A DNA stretch of 64,000 bases from Streptomyces tailanensis (GCF_008386495.1 NZ_VTHJ01000002.1:327891-391890); one strand, 5' to 3'; counted from the stretch's first letter, positions 28,780 through 37,378 are shown. Notes: generated from the sequence alone by a model not told the origin. Numbers and translations: made by a program.

Positions 28780-29970
28780 ATGCACGCGCAGAACTCCGGC
28801 CGTCCGGCCGACCCCCTCGACCTTCTGGAGATTGACAGCCTGCTGACCCCGGACGAGCACGCCGTGCGCGACGCCGTACGCACCTTCTGCGACCGGCGCG
28901 TGGAACCGCACATCGCCGAGTGGTTCGAGCGGGGCGCGGTCGAGGACATCCGCGGACTCACCAAGGAACTCGGCGAGCTGGGCCTTCTGGGCATGCACCT
29001 GGAGGGCTACGGCTGTGCCGGTATGAGCGCGATCGACTACGGCCTCGCCTGTCTCGAACTGGAGGCAACCGACTCCGGTCTGCGTTCGCTCGTCTCGGTC
29101 CAGGGTTCGCTCGCCATGTACGCGATCTGGGCGTTCGGGTCGGAGGAGCACAAGGAGGAGTGGCTGCCCCGGCTCGCGGCCGGCACCGCCATCGGTTGCT
29201 TCGGCCTCACCGAGCCCGACTCGGGGTCCGACCCGGGCAGCATGCGCACCGCCGCCCGTCGCGACGGCGACGACTGGATCCTCGACGGCCGCAAGATGTG
29301 GATCACCAACGGGTCGGTCGCCGACGTGGCGGTGGTCTGGGCCCGCACCGACGACGGCGTCCGCGGCTTCGTCATGCCCACCGACACCCCCGGTTTCTCG
29401 GCTCCGGCCATCAAGCACAAGTTGTCGCTGCGGGCGTCGGTGACGAGCGAGCTGGTCCTGGACTCCGTACGCCTCCCTGGAAACGCCGTTCTGCCGGAGG
29501 TGCGAGGGCTGAAGGGACCGCTGTCCTGCCTCAACGAGGCCCGGTACGGCATCGCCTGGGGCGCCATGGGCGCCGCCCGCTCGTCGTTCCGGGCGGCCCT
29601 GGCCTACGCGGGCGACCGGGTGCAGTTCGGCCGCCCGATCAGTGGCTTCCAGCTGACGCAGGCCAAGCTGACCGACATGGCCATCGAGCTTGCCAAGGGC
29701 ACGCTGCTCGCCTTCCACCTCGGCCGGGCCAAGGACGACCGCGGGCTGCGCCCCGAGCAGGTCAGCTTCGGCAAGCTCAACAACACCCGCAGCGCGCTGG
29801 AGATCTGCCGGACTGCCCGCACCATCCTGGGCGCGAACGGCATCTCGCTGGAGTACCCGGTGATCCGGCACGCCAACAACCTCGAGTCGATCCTCACCTA
29901 CGAAGGCACCGTCGAGATGCACACGCTGATGATCGGCCAGGCGCTGACGGGGCAGGCGGCCTTCCGGTGA
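28780..29970 (+). CDS. Acyl-CoA dehydrogenase, glutaryl-CoA dehydrogenase-like
   Basis: 396 residues. Typical signatures GCFGLTEPDSGSDPGSMRT, RKMWITNGSVADVAVVWA, RVQFGRPISGFQLTQAKL and the catalytic Glu in LTYEGTVEMHTLMIGQALTG, a pattern close to glutaryl-CoA dehydrogenase (TYEGTxxxH). Would oxidise (and possibly decarboxylate) a dicarboxylic acyl-CoA to crotonyl-CoA. Directly coupled to the 3-hydroxyacyl-CoA dehydrogenase gene (GTGA overlap), which supports beta-oxidation-like degradation downstream of the CoA ligase. Confidence 0.88.
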   Translation: MHAQNSGRPADPLDLLEIDSLLTPDEHAVRDAVRTFCDRRVEPHIAEWFERGAVEDIRGLTKELGELGLLGMHLEGYGCAGMSAIDYGLACLELEATDSGLRSLVSVQGSLAMYAIWAFGSEEHKEEWLPRLAAGTAIGCFGLTEPDSGSDPGSMRTAARRDGDDWILDGRKMWITNGSVADVAVVWARTDDGVRGFVMPTDTPGFSAPAIKHKLSLRASVTSELVLDSVRLPGNAVLPEVRGLKGPLSCLNEARYGIAWGAMGAARSSFRAALAYAGDRVQFGRPISGFQLTQAKLTDMAIELAKGTLLAFHLGRAKDDRGLRPEQVSFGKLNNTRSALEICRTARTILGANGISLEYPVIRHANNLESILTYEGTVEMHTLMIGQALTGQAAFR

Positions 29971-30860
29971 GCGCCGGGCCGGGCTCGGACGTGCGCGGGG
30001 TCGGCGTCGTCGGTTGCGGCCTGATGGGCGCGGGCATCGCCGAGGTCTGCGCCCGGGCCGGCTTGGACGTCGTGGTGCACGAGGTGAACGCGGAGGCGGC
30101 GAAGGCCGGTCGGTCCCGGATCGCCGCCTCGCTCGACCGGGGCGTACGGCGCGGCAAGCTCACCGGTGAGGAGCGCGACGCCGCGCTGGGCAGGGTGCGG
30201 GTCACCTCCGACCTCGTAGACCTGTCCGACCGGGACCTGGTGGTGGAGGCGGCGACCGAGGACGAGGCAGTGAAGCTCGACCTGTTCGCCGCCCTCGACC
30301 GCACCGTCGTACGCGAGGACGCGCTGCTCGCGTCGAACACCTCCTCGCTGCCCATCATGAAACTGGGCACGGCCACCACGCGCCCGCACCAGGTGATCGG
30401 GGTGCACTTCTTCAATCCGGTCCCGGTCCTCGGCCTCGTGGAGATCGTGCCGTCCCTGCTGACGAGCCCTCAAACCCAGGCCCGGGCACAGGGGTTCGTG
30501 ACGGGCACGCTCGGCAAGCAGGTGATCCGCTCCCAGGACCGGGCGGGCTTCGTGGTCAACGCCTTGCTGGTGCCGTACCTGCTCTCCGCGATCCGGATGC
30601 TGGAGTCCGGCTTCGCCTCCGCGGAGGACATCGACACGGGCATGGTCCTCGGCTGCGCCCACCCCCTGGGCCCGCTGAGCCTGGCCGACCTGATCGGCCT
30701 GGACACCCTCGCGGCGATCGCCGACGCCATGTACGCCGACTTCAAGGAGCCCTTGCACGCCGCACCTCCGTTGCTGTTGCGCATGGTGGAGGCCGGACTG
30801 CTTGGCCGGAAGTCGGGGCGCGGCTTCCACGACTACTCGGAATCCCAGAAAGGCAGTTGA
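29967..30860 (+). CDS. 3-hydroxyacyl-CoA (3-hydroxybutyryl-CoA) dehydrogenase
   Basis: 297 residues from a GTG that overlaps the preceding stop. NAD-binding VGVVGCGLMGAGIAEV, the SNTSSLPI and FFNPVPVLGLVEIV motifs with the catalytic His in GVHFFNP, and C-terminal LGCAHPLGPLSLADLIGLD. Oxidises 3-hydroxyacyl-CoA to 3-oxoacyl-CoA. No enoyl-CoA hydratase or thiolase gene is adjacent, so those steps must be supplied elsewhere. Followed after 3 bases by the broken mycothiol-type dehydrogenase. Confidence 0.92.
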   Translation: MSAGPGSDVRGVGVVGCGLMGAGIAEVCARAGLDVVVHEVNAEAAKAGRSRIAASLDRGVRRGKLTGEERDAALGRVRVTSDLVDLSDRDLVVEAATEDEAVKLDLFAALDRTVVREDALLASNTSSLPIMKLGTATTRPHQVIGVHFFNPVPVLGLVEIVPSLLTSPQTQARAQGFVTGTLGKQVIRSQDRAGFVVNALLVPYLLSAIRMLESGFASAEDIDTGMVLGCAHPLGPLSLADLIGLDTLAAIADAMYADFKEPLHAAPPLLLRMVEAGLLGRKSGRGFHDYSESQKGS

Positions 30861-30863
30861 CCC

Positions 30864-31510
30864 ATGGCGCAAGAAGTACGCGGCGTGATCGCAGCGGGCA
30901 GGGACGAACCGGTGCGGGTGGAGACGATCGTGGTGCCCGATCCGGGCCCGGGCGAGGCCGTGGTACAGGTGCAGGCATGCGGGGTGTGTCACACCGATCT
31001 GCACTACAAACAGGGCGGCATCAGCGACGACTTCCCGTTCCTGCTGGGCCACGAGGCGGCGGGCGTGGTGGAGTCGGTCGGCGAGGGGGTCACCGACGTC
31101 GAGCCAGGAGACTTCGTCATCCTGAACTGGCGGGCATTGTGCGGGAATTGCCGGGCCTGTCTGCGCGGCCGGCCCTGGTACTGCTTCAACACGCACAACG
31201 CCACGCAGCAGATGGCCCTGGCCTCGACCGGCCAGGAACTCTCCCCGGCACTCGGTATCGGCGCCTTCGCGGAGAAGACGCTGGTCGCGGCCGGGCAGTG
31301 CACCAAGGTCGACCCGTCGGTCGCCCCGCAGGTCGCCGGACTGCTGGGCTGCGGCGTGATGGCCGGAATCGGTGCCGCAATCAACACCGGGAAAGTCGGC
31401 CGGGGCGAACCTGTCCGGGGCGGCGAAGATCATCGCCGTCGACATCGACGACCGCAAACTGGCCACAGCCCGCACCACCGCGGGTGACGCGAGGGGGCCA
31501 GGCACCGCCG
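30864..31510 (+). pseudogene. Broken S-(hydroxymethyl)mycothiol dehydrogenase-like gene
   Basis: The first 173 residues are a convincing zinc-dependent mycothiol/formaldehyde dehydrogenase: [43 protein letters not shown] and [17 protein letters not shown]. At about 31390-31415 the frame breaks. The matching continuation [19 protein letters not shown] is found in another frame directly after, so about 20 residues with the Rossmann GxGGVG motif are lost and the frame is shifted. The C-terminal half is absent. The open frame runs on to 31487 with unrelated residues. The product cannot bind NAD normally. Confidence 0.8.
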
Positions 31511-31743
31511 CCACAGCCAACGAGTTGCCGCCCAGCCCCAAAGGCCGGAGTTCAACGCTGCGTATTCAGCACCAAGCCTGCACGTCAAGCCACCCCGAAT
31601 CACGCACCCCTGACACCGTCTGTCCTGCCGCCGATCGAGCGCCTGGTCCGGATTTTGAGAGGCAGAGGTGGAGGCCACGCTCACACTCCGGCCCCGAACT
31701 ATGTTGTCCCACCACATGTGCGCCTGACCTGCGGATTCCTACG

Positions 31744-31890
31744 ATGTTCCGACACGAACCCGTCCCCACCGCACACAAGGAAGCGGCGCACCTGGCCTCG
31801 GCAGCAACCGCTCCACCGACGCCGAACAACCTCAAGCGCGTCGTCACCGTAAGCCTCATCGGCACCACCATCGAGTGGTGCGACTTCTTC
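31744..31890 (+). pseudogene. N-terminal remnant of an MFS (MHS-type) transporter
   Basis: From the ATG at 31744 about 49 residues end in LKRVVTVSLIGTTIEWCDFF, matching the very conserved start of metabolite:H+ symporters of the MFS (KRVxxASxxGTxIEWYDFF). Homology ends abruptly after DFF and the remaining frame is nonsense. Only the first membrane helix survives. Confidence 0.65.
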
Positions 31891-32554
31891 CGCATGTGCT
31901 CGCCGCGAGGCACCTACTCGCCCTCGATGAAAATCGCAGACTCCATCTTGCACAGCAGCTCAGCAACTCGGCATATCGCCCCCGTCGGCTGCGCCCTGGG
32001 TCATGTCCCGCCATGTGGTGTAGCAGCGATCAAGGTGAAGCTGCAGGTCGCGCCCCCATCGGCCCGCCCCGCCGCCACCGCCGGCCTGACTGCCCGTCAG
32101 GCGACGGCGGCCGCCGTCGTGGAACCCGCGGGCCCGGCCTCGATGAAGGCCGAGCCCATACCGGCGTCGCAGCGTCGCAGCGTCGCGGGCAGGGCGCACT
32201 GACGCAGCGTCAGGTCAGCTCAATGGGCCGCCACGCGAACCAGGCCCGCGAGCTGCGCTTTCACCATGATCGCTGCTACACCACTCGGCGGGACACTATC
32301 GCGCCCTGCATCGCGAAGTCCCGCTGGTACACCCACGAGGAGTAGGCCACGCCCCGGGCCCAGTGCACAACCAGTGCACATTGAGCCGGAAACTCCTGGG
32401 GAATCCCGGGAAGTTCAGCACAGGCGGTGCCAGCAGAGCCGCCTCCGGTCCTGTCAGCAGCTCCCTCAGGCAGGATCCGGACCAGCCACGGGCCATGGTG
32501 TTACAGAAAGGCCCTCACTTACGCCATCCGCGCAGGTCAACGAGTGTGCGCCAC
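31891..32554. other. Decayed intergenic stretch without supportable genes
   Basis: No frame shows domain homology or consistent coding character. The stretch holds an imperfect 49-base inverted repeat (listed separately) and ends at the aldehyde dehydrogenase remnant. Open frames crossing it join pieces of different origin and are not accepted as genes. Confidence 0.5.
32004..32296. repeat. Imperfect 49-base inverted repeat, possibly coding in origin
   Basis: Bases 32004-32052 and the reverse complement of 32248-32296 agree at about 42 of 49 positions (shared core TGGTGTAGCAGCGATCA). Read outward, both encode similar peptides (RDLQLHLDRCYTTWRD on minus, RELRFHHDRCYTTRRD on plus), and most differences keep the reading frame, so this looks like two related gene fragments in opposite orientation rather than a structural element. 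Family not recognised. Confidence 0.55.
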
Positions 32555-32620
32555 CTGTACCACCAGCAGACGAAGAACCTGCTGGTGTCGTACTCGCCGA
32601 AGAAGCTGGGCTTCTTCTAG
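32555..32620 (+). pseudogene. 3'-end remnant of a second exaC-type aldehyde dehydrogenase
   Basis: The plus strand encodes [19 protein letters not shown] and a stop, identical in its last 18 residues to the end of the dehydrogenase at 16951, with synonymous differences at the DNA level. Everything upstream is unrelated. It is followed by the same kind of stem-loop and by sequence that resembles the region after the intact gene, showing that a paralogous or acquired copy once stood here. Confidence 0.8.
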
Positions 32621-32626
32621 ACGCAG

Positions 32627-32670
32627 AAAATGGGCGCCTGACCAGGGAAGATACCCGTCAGGCGCCCATT
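32627..32670 (+). terminator. Terminator left behind after the aldehyde dehydrogenase remnant
   Basis: AAATGGGCGCCTGAC (32627-32641) pairs perfectly with GTCAGGCGCCCATTT (32656-32670), 15 bp with a 14-base loop. The GGCGCCTGAC core and loop size equal those of the terminator at 16963-17000. Confidence 0.85.
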
Positions 32671-33066
32671 TCCGGGTGCACCTGGATCACGAGCCGACAT
32701 TCGACCCTACTCCCGATTCCTCCCACCGGTGTCTCACCTCTGACCAGCCGTTCCGGGGGATTTCCGGGCCAAGCCCTGGCTAAGAGGCCGCATGGACAGG
32801 CGGTTTGGGCACCCCGCAGCGGAACGGGCAGGCGACGAACGCCACTTGGCCGCGCACCCTCCCGGATCGCGTCGCCGCCGGGCAACAGTGGCAGGGTGCA
32901 GCGCTCTTCGTGTCGGAGCGGGGCGGTCACCGAGCGCACGGCCTGTCCGCCGGTTCGGTCACGCGGTCATTCGACGCCGTGTCCTGCCCGCGTTGCGACC
33001 GCACCTGTCTGGTCGGTCTGCGCCCCGAGAATCACGCCCCAGCGCCGCCACGGTCCGACAACTGCA
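32671..33066. other. 396-base stretch, no gene recognised
   Basis: The first ~110 bases resemble the sequence following the intact aldehyde dehydrogenase terminator (shared blocks such as TTCCTCCCACC and TGACCAG). The rest, up to the DoxX stop codon, shows no reading frame with family features on either strand. Confidence 0.5.
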
Positions 33067-33426
33067 TCACACCGCGTAGCACACGATGAGCACAGCCACC
33101 GAGAAGGCCAGCATACCCAGGCAGTTGAGCCAGAACTCCTGCTTGAGGAACCGCGCCCGGAAGTGCGCATACGCCGCACATATGAAGTACCCGATGACGG
33201 CGACGTTCGTGGTGAACGCGACACCGGGGTACTTGAGGCCGACTGCCAGTCCAGCCGCCGCCAGGAGCTTGATCACGACGAGGATCCACCACCAGTCTCG
33301 CGGCAGCCGGACCCCGTCGAGACACCGCTGGATGAAGCCCGGCGGGCGCAACGACATCACGGCGTCGCCGAACAGGACGAGCGCCAGCAGTGCCGTGAGC
33401 CACCAGTAATGGGGCGTGTCGGTCAT
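33067..33426 (-). CDS. DoxX-family membrane protein
   Basis: 119 residues with four hydrophobic helices (WLTALLALVLFGDAVM, WILVVIKLLAAAGLAVGL, TTNVAVIGYFICAAYAHFRA, CLGMLAFSVAVLIVCYA), the DoxX/DUF4870-like small quinone-oxidoreductase-associated fold. The start overlaps the stop of the TetR gene by four bases on the same strand, so it is controlled by that regulator. Role probably in redox or electrophile tolerance, by family only. Confidence 0.8.
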   Translation of the reverse strand: MTDTPHYWWLTALLALVLFGDAVMSLRPPGFIQRCLDGVRLPRDWWWILVVIKLLAAAGLAVGLKYPGVAFTTNVAVIGYFICAAYAHFRARFLKQEFWLNCLGMLAFSVAVLIVCYAV

Positions 33427-34037
33427 TCGTCTCCTCCTTCATGGGCGATCACGAATTCGATCACCTCATGGAGCTGGTCGATTGCGTCATGCTCACTGAT
33501 GGCACCGTTGGAGACGGTCATGAGGATGCCGAGATACGAGAAGTAGCTGACGCGCGCCCCACAACCGGCATCGACGCCGGACAGACCCGCTCGCGTGAGC
33601 ACTCCATCGATCTCGGCGATCAGAGACAGCGCGAGGTTCTGGAAGATCGCCGACTCGCGTTCTCCTCGCACGATGATCGCCGCGTACTCGCGCGAGAGTT
33701 CCTCGTCGCGTGCGAAGTATCGGATGAAAGGCTCGAAGAGAGCCATGACTGCGTCTACCGCGACGTCTGCGGTCAGCGAGCCGGAAGCTGGTCCGTCGGC
33801 ACCTTTTCTCTCTTGGTGTACGACATCGATCCAGCGGTCGAAGATGGCGACCAGGAGTGCGTCCTTGTCGCCGACCGACATCACAGTCCCGGTGCTGACT
33901 GCCGCATCGGCAGCGATCTGACGGATCGTTGTGGCACCGAATCCTTGCTCGCGGAACAGCCGCTCGGCTGCAGCCAGCACCTTCTGCCGCGTCGCCTCCC
34001 GCTTTGCAGCGCGAGACTGAACAGGTTCAGTGAACAT
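33423..34037 (-). CDS. TetR-family transcriptional regulator
   Basis: 204 residues from the ATG at 34037. Helix-turn-helix at about 10-55: REATRQKVLAAAERLFREQGF, TTIRQIAADAAVSTGTVMS. The usual Y in the turn (GTxYxYF) is changed to MSVGDKD, but the fold appears intact. C-terminal ligand domain without recognisable specificity. Longer in-frame starts (to 34199) lack support, and the start codon lies within a palindrome that would permit autoregulation. Co-transcribed with the DoxX gene. Confidence 0.85.
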   Translation of the reverse strand: MFTEPVQSRAAKREATRQKVLAAAERLFREQGFGATTIRQIAADAAVSTGTVMSVGDKDALLVAIFDRWIDVVHQERKGADGPASGSLTADVAVDAVMALFEPFIRYFARDEELSREYAAIIVRGERESAIFQNLALSLIAEIDGVLTRAGLSGVDAGCGARVSYFSYLGILMTVSNGAISEHDAIDQLHEVIEFVIAHEGGDE

Positions 34038-34042
34038 GTTCA
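34018..34042. promoter_or_regulatory. Tandem TGAACA-type dyads over the TetR start
   Basis: TGAACATGTTCA (34031-34042) is a perfect 12-base palindrome containing the start codon of the regulator. TGAACAGGTTCA (34018-34029), one centre mismatch pair, lies 13 bases further into the gene. Spacing of about one helical turn and a bit suggests two dimers on one face. Probable autoregulatory operator; partly constrained by coding sequence. Confidence 0.5.
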
Positions 34043-34128
34043 GAAAGCTACATTGTCGAATCTCTGGGCACAACACCCCACTGAGAGCGTCCTGCAGTAG
34101 GCGTGTGCTCATCGGAGTCGTAGGAGTA

Positions 34129-34157
34129 CTCCCGGACCGCGGCAGCCGGTCCGGGAG
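34129..34157 (+). terminator. GC-rich stem-loop with T-run
   Basis: CTCCCGGACCG (34129-34139) pairs with CGGTCCGGGAG (34147-34157), loop 7 bases, and TTTTTT follows at about 34167-34172 on the plus strand. It lies between the ABC transporter stop and the TetR start. The T-run orientation fits plus-strand termination, but the symmetric stem can also stop minus-strand transcripts from the ABC gene. Confidence 0.65.
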
Positions 34158-34260
34158 ACGCAGTCGTTTTTTCCCCGGGCGCTTCGCATTTTGCCGCACG
34201 CGACGGACGTATTAGCGGGGGGCGCCGCCGGCGGTCGAGGATGTCCGGGAACCGACTCGG

Positions 34261-36180
34261 TCACGTGGACCCGGTGCCCGTACGGGCGTGCGACCACGTC
34301 CCGCGGCCCCCGTCCGGCGCCGGGTCGGCCGGTCCGGGCAGCCCGCTGGGACCGGCTTCTGGGACGAGGCGTCCGAGGGCCGACTCGGTGCTCTCGCCGA
34401 GGAAGCCGCCCGACTGGTGCTGCCACAGCTTGGCGTAGGCACCCTCCGCCGCGAGCAGTTCCTCGTGGGTGCCCTGCTCGACGACGCTTCCGCGGTCGAG
34501 GACGACGAGACGGTCCATGCCGGCGACGGTGCTCAGGCGGTGGGCGACCACGAGGGCCGTACGTCCGTCCATCAACCGCCACAGGGCGTCCTGGACGAGG
34601 AGCTCGCTCTCCGAGTCCAGCGCGCTGGTCGCCTCGTCGAGCAGCAGGATCGGGGCGTCACGCAGGATGGCCCTGGCGAGGGCGACGCGCTGACGCTGGC
34701 CGCCCGAGAGTTTGACTCCCCGCTCCCCCACCAGAGTGGCGAAGCCGTCAGGGAGTTGGTCGGCGAACTCCGTGACGTGCGCGGCCGCGGCCGCCGCGTG
34801 GATCTCCTCGTCGGTGGCGCCGGGCCGGGCGAAGGCGATGTTGTCCCGCAGGCTGCGGTGGAACATGGCGGGTTCCTGCGGGACGTAGGCGATCAGTGAG
34901 CGCAGATCGGTCTGGCGCAGCCGGGTGATGTCCTGACCACCGATCAGGAGGCGTCCGTCGTCGATGTCCGACATCCGCAGCAGCAGCCGGGTGAGCGTGG
35001 TCTTGCCGCCGCCGGACCTGCCGACCAGACCGATCCGTGCGCCTGCGGGCACGTCCAGGTCGAGTCCCTGGAAAATCGGCTTCGCACCCGTGTGGGCGAA
35101 GGTCACCGCCTCGAAGCGGATGCCGCTGTCCCTCGGTGCGAGCGGTTCGGGTTTCGTCGGGTCGAGCACGGTGGGCGGATCCAGCAGCAGCTCCGTGAAC
35201 TGCGCGGCCTCGGTCATCGAGCTCTCCAGACGCCGGTAGATCTGGTTGAACTCGAACATGATCTGTGTGGCGTTGGAGTAGTAGGTGAAAGCGACGACGA
35301 TCTCCTCGACTCCCTGGCCCGAGCCGCCGAAGGCGATGGCGACCAACAGACCCAGCACGTTGGTCAGTACCGACATGGGGGCGATCAGGGTGTCGACGCG
35401 CAGATTGCCGTAGTCCCACGACCTCAGCGTCAGGCGCCGGGAGTCCGCGACACGGCTGCGGTGTTCGTCGGCCTCCCGCCGCTCGGCCGCGAACGCCCGG
35501 ATGGTCTCCATGTTCATGAGGCTGTCGGCGACGTGGCCGGAGACCCTGGCGATCGCCGCCTCACGGTCGTTGACGAGCCTCTGCCGGCGACGGATCAGAG
35601 GCGTCGCGGCCACCACGGTCAGCGCGATCATCACAAGAAGGCCGACGACGAGCATCGGTTCGTAGCTCCACAGCACCACGGCACCGAACACCAGGGGGAC
35701 GAGACTGCCCACGATCCGGTACGTCAACGTGTCGACGAAGTCCTCGAAGCGCTTGCCGAAGCTGAGCGCCCGTTTGGTCAGGGAGCCGGCGAAGTTGTCG
35801 TGGAAGAATGCCGCGTCCTTGGCGAGGAGTTCGTCCATACCGCTCACGTACAGGTGCTCCATGCCGAGGGCGTCCACGCGGTTCAGGCAGTGTTGCCCGA
35901 TCCGCCACACGGCCTCGGCGAGCAGCAGCGTCACGCCGAAGCCCAGCACGTACGGCAGCGCCGAGCTGAGGGTGAGACCACCGTCGTCGGCTGCCTGTGC
36001 TGCCAGTTTGGCGATCAGTAGGGGGGCGACGTAGCGGATGCCGATGTTGCCCACGGCCGGCAACAGCATCGCGGGTAAGGCCAGCCGTCGTAGTCGCAGC
36101 AGTTCCCGGCCGTAGCGGCGCAGTGCCAGAACGACCGCGCTCCTGCCCGGCATGGGCCCTCGCGTATCTGTTGTCCCCAT
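34261..36180 (-). CDS. ABC exporter, fused membrane and ATPase domains
   Basis: 639 residues from ATG 36180 (CGGGAG nearby). Six-helix membrane domain at about 20-320 with the coupling segment ERREADEHRS, then a nucleotide-binding domain: Walker A GRSGGGKTTLT, Q-loop YVPQEPAMFHRS, signature LSGGQRQR, Walker B ILLLDEATSALD and H-loop VAHRLST. A half-size exporter that should work as a homodimer. The tail after residue 610 is Gly/Pro-rich. Substrate unknown; no partner transporter is adjacent. Confidence 0.92.
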   Translation of the reverse strand: MGTTDTRGPMPGRSAVVLALRRYGRELLRLRRLALPAMLLPAVGNIGIRYVAPLLIAKLAAQAADDGGLTLSSALPYVLGFGVTLLLAEAVWRIGQHCLNRVDALGMEHLYVSGMDELLAKDAAFFHDNFAGSLTKRALSFGKRFEDFVDTLTYRIVGSLVPLVFGAVVLWSYEPMLVVGLLVMIALTVVAATPLIRRRQRLVNDREAAIARVSGHVADSLMNMETIRAFAAERREADEHRSRVADSRRLTLRSWDYGNLRVDTLIAPMSVLTNVLGLLVAIAFGGSGQGVEEIVVAFTYYSNATQIMFEFNQIYRRLESSMTEAAQFTELLLDPPTVLDPTKPEPLAPRDSGIRFEAVTFAHTGAKPIFQGLDLDVPAGARIGLVGRSGGGKTTLTRLLLRMSDIDDGRLLIGGQDITRLRQTDLRSLIAYVPQEPAMFHRSLRDNIAFARPGATDEEIHAAAAAAHVTEFADQLPDGFATLVGERGVKLSGGQRQRVALARAILRDAPILLLDEATSALDSESELLVQDALWRLMDGRTALVVAHRLSTVAGMDRLVVLDRGSVVEQGTHEELLAAEGAYAKLWQHQSGGFLGESTESALGRLVPEAGPSGLPGPADPAPDGGRGTWSHARTGTGST

Positions 36181-36467
36181 CACACTCCCGGAGGTTCGGA
36201 AGTCGGAAGTGTCCCGTCGAGGGAGGGTCTCAGTCCAGGCATTTACCGCGGACCGGCGAGAACCGGACATCGCCGCGTTCATCGTTCGCAGCGGACGTAT
36301 CCGGTGGTGAGCTTGCGGTGGTTGGTGTAGCCGTCGTCGTATTCAGGGCCCAGCACATGGCGGGCTCGGGAAGGTCGCGGCAGTACGCGATGGCCTCCGT
36401 CGCGCTCATCGCGGCCGGTGAGGAGCCGCGCTGCCAGGCCAGGTCCGATCCGGTCGTGGCGTACGGG

Positions 36468-37378
36468 TCAGATGCTGCCGATGGCTTCGAGGTCGAGCGG
36501 TGTGGGCCTGAACTCCTGCAGCTGGTTCGCGTACGCGTCGGCGAAGAGCTCGCTCACCGCCTCGGAGGTCCAGCCGCCCGGCCGGAGGTGTGGAGCGATC
36601 TCGCCGGGGTGCGTCCACAGGGCGATCCGGTCTCCTCCGACGGCGATGGCCTGACCGGTCACGTCGGCCGACTCCTTCGACGCCAGGTACACGATCAGCG
36701 GGGCGACGTCGTCCGGCGAGCCCCCCCCTGGCGGTGGGCTCCCTCGGGAACCGGCTCGCCCGCGTCCACCTTCGCCACGAGGTCGCCGATGCGTGGCATG
36801 GTCGCGACCATACGGGTCAGGGCGGTCGGTACGACGGCGTTGACGGTGATGTCGTTCTTCGCGAGTTCGAGAGCCCAGGTACGGGTCATCGCGACGATCG
36901 CGCCCTTGGCGGCCGAATAGGCGGTCTGGCCGAAGCTTGCGCGCTGTCCCGCGGGGGAGCCCACGAGGACGATCCGGCCGCCGTCGCCCTGTTCGCGGAA
37001 GCGCGCCGCCGCCGCGCGGCCGCAGGTGAACGTTCCGCGCAGATGGCTGGTGACGACGAGGTCGAAGTCCTCGTCGGTGACGTTGCGCAGGGTCCTGTCC
37101 CGCAGCGCGCCGGCGTTGGTGATCATCACGTCCAGGCGGCCGAACTCGGCGACGGCCCGCTCGACCAGCGCATCGGCGAACTCGGAGCTGCCGACCGCGC
37201 CGGCATGGGCGACGGCCGAGCCTCCCGCCCCGCTGATCACGTCGACGGTGTCCGCGGCCACGTCGGCGTCGAGGTCGTTCACGACGACAGCGGCACCCGC
37301 CGCCGCCAGCGCACGGGCGTAGGCCCGCCCCAGGCCGCGGCCCGCACCCGTGACGATGGCGACTCGGCCGTCGAGCAT
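36468..37378 (-). pseudogene. Short-chain dehydrogenase/reductase with frameshift in a C/G run
   Basis: From ATG 37378 the frame encodes a full SDR N-terminus and core: VAIVTGAGRGLGRAYA, NNAG-equivalent ITNAGALRD, Ser-Tyr-Lys in VGSPAGQ and YSAAKGA, VNAVVPTALTRM. After EPVPEGAHRQG the frame is lost at eight consecutive G (plus strand C at 36721-36728). The correct continuation SPDDVAPLIVYLASKESADV is one frame over and runs to the stop at 36468. Nine G would restore a 303-residue enzyme. Either a true mutation or a homopolymer read error. Divergent from the truncated ligase gene with 49 bases between. Confidence 0.8.

Noticed and set aside
28920..29966. A 646-residue frame covering acyl-CoA dehydrogenase and 3-hydroxyacyl-CoA dehydrogenase
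   Set aside because: Its first 350 residues are the out-of-frame shadow of the acyl-CoA dehydrogenase; only the part from GTG 29967 is a real protein.
31875..31960. Minus-strand reading with FIEGE*VPRGEH resembling the aldehyde dehydrogenase N-terminus (FIGGEYVPP)
   Set aside because: Only about seven residues match with a stop codon inside; too short to claim as another dehydrogenase fragment.
32258..32345. Short frame HHDRCYTTRRDTIAPCIAKS as an independent small gene
   Set aside because: No start with ribosome binding site and a mirrored partner fragment suggest decayed remains rather than a gene.
36279..36375. Minus-strand tail RHVLGPEYDDGYTNHRKLTTGYVRCER and stop between the ABC transporter and SDR genes
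   Set aside because: Looks like a conserved protein end but I could not assign a family and there is no start or continuation, so it was not annotated as a gene.
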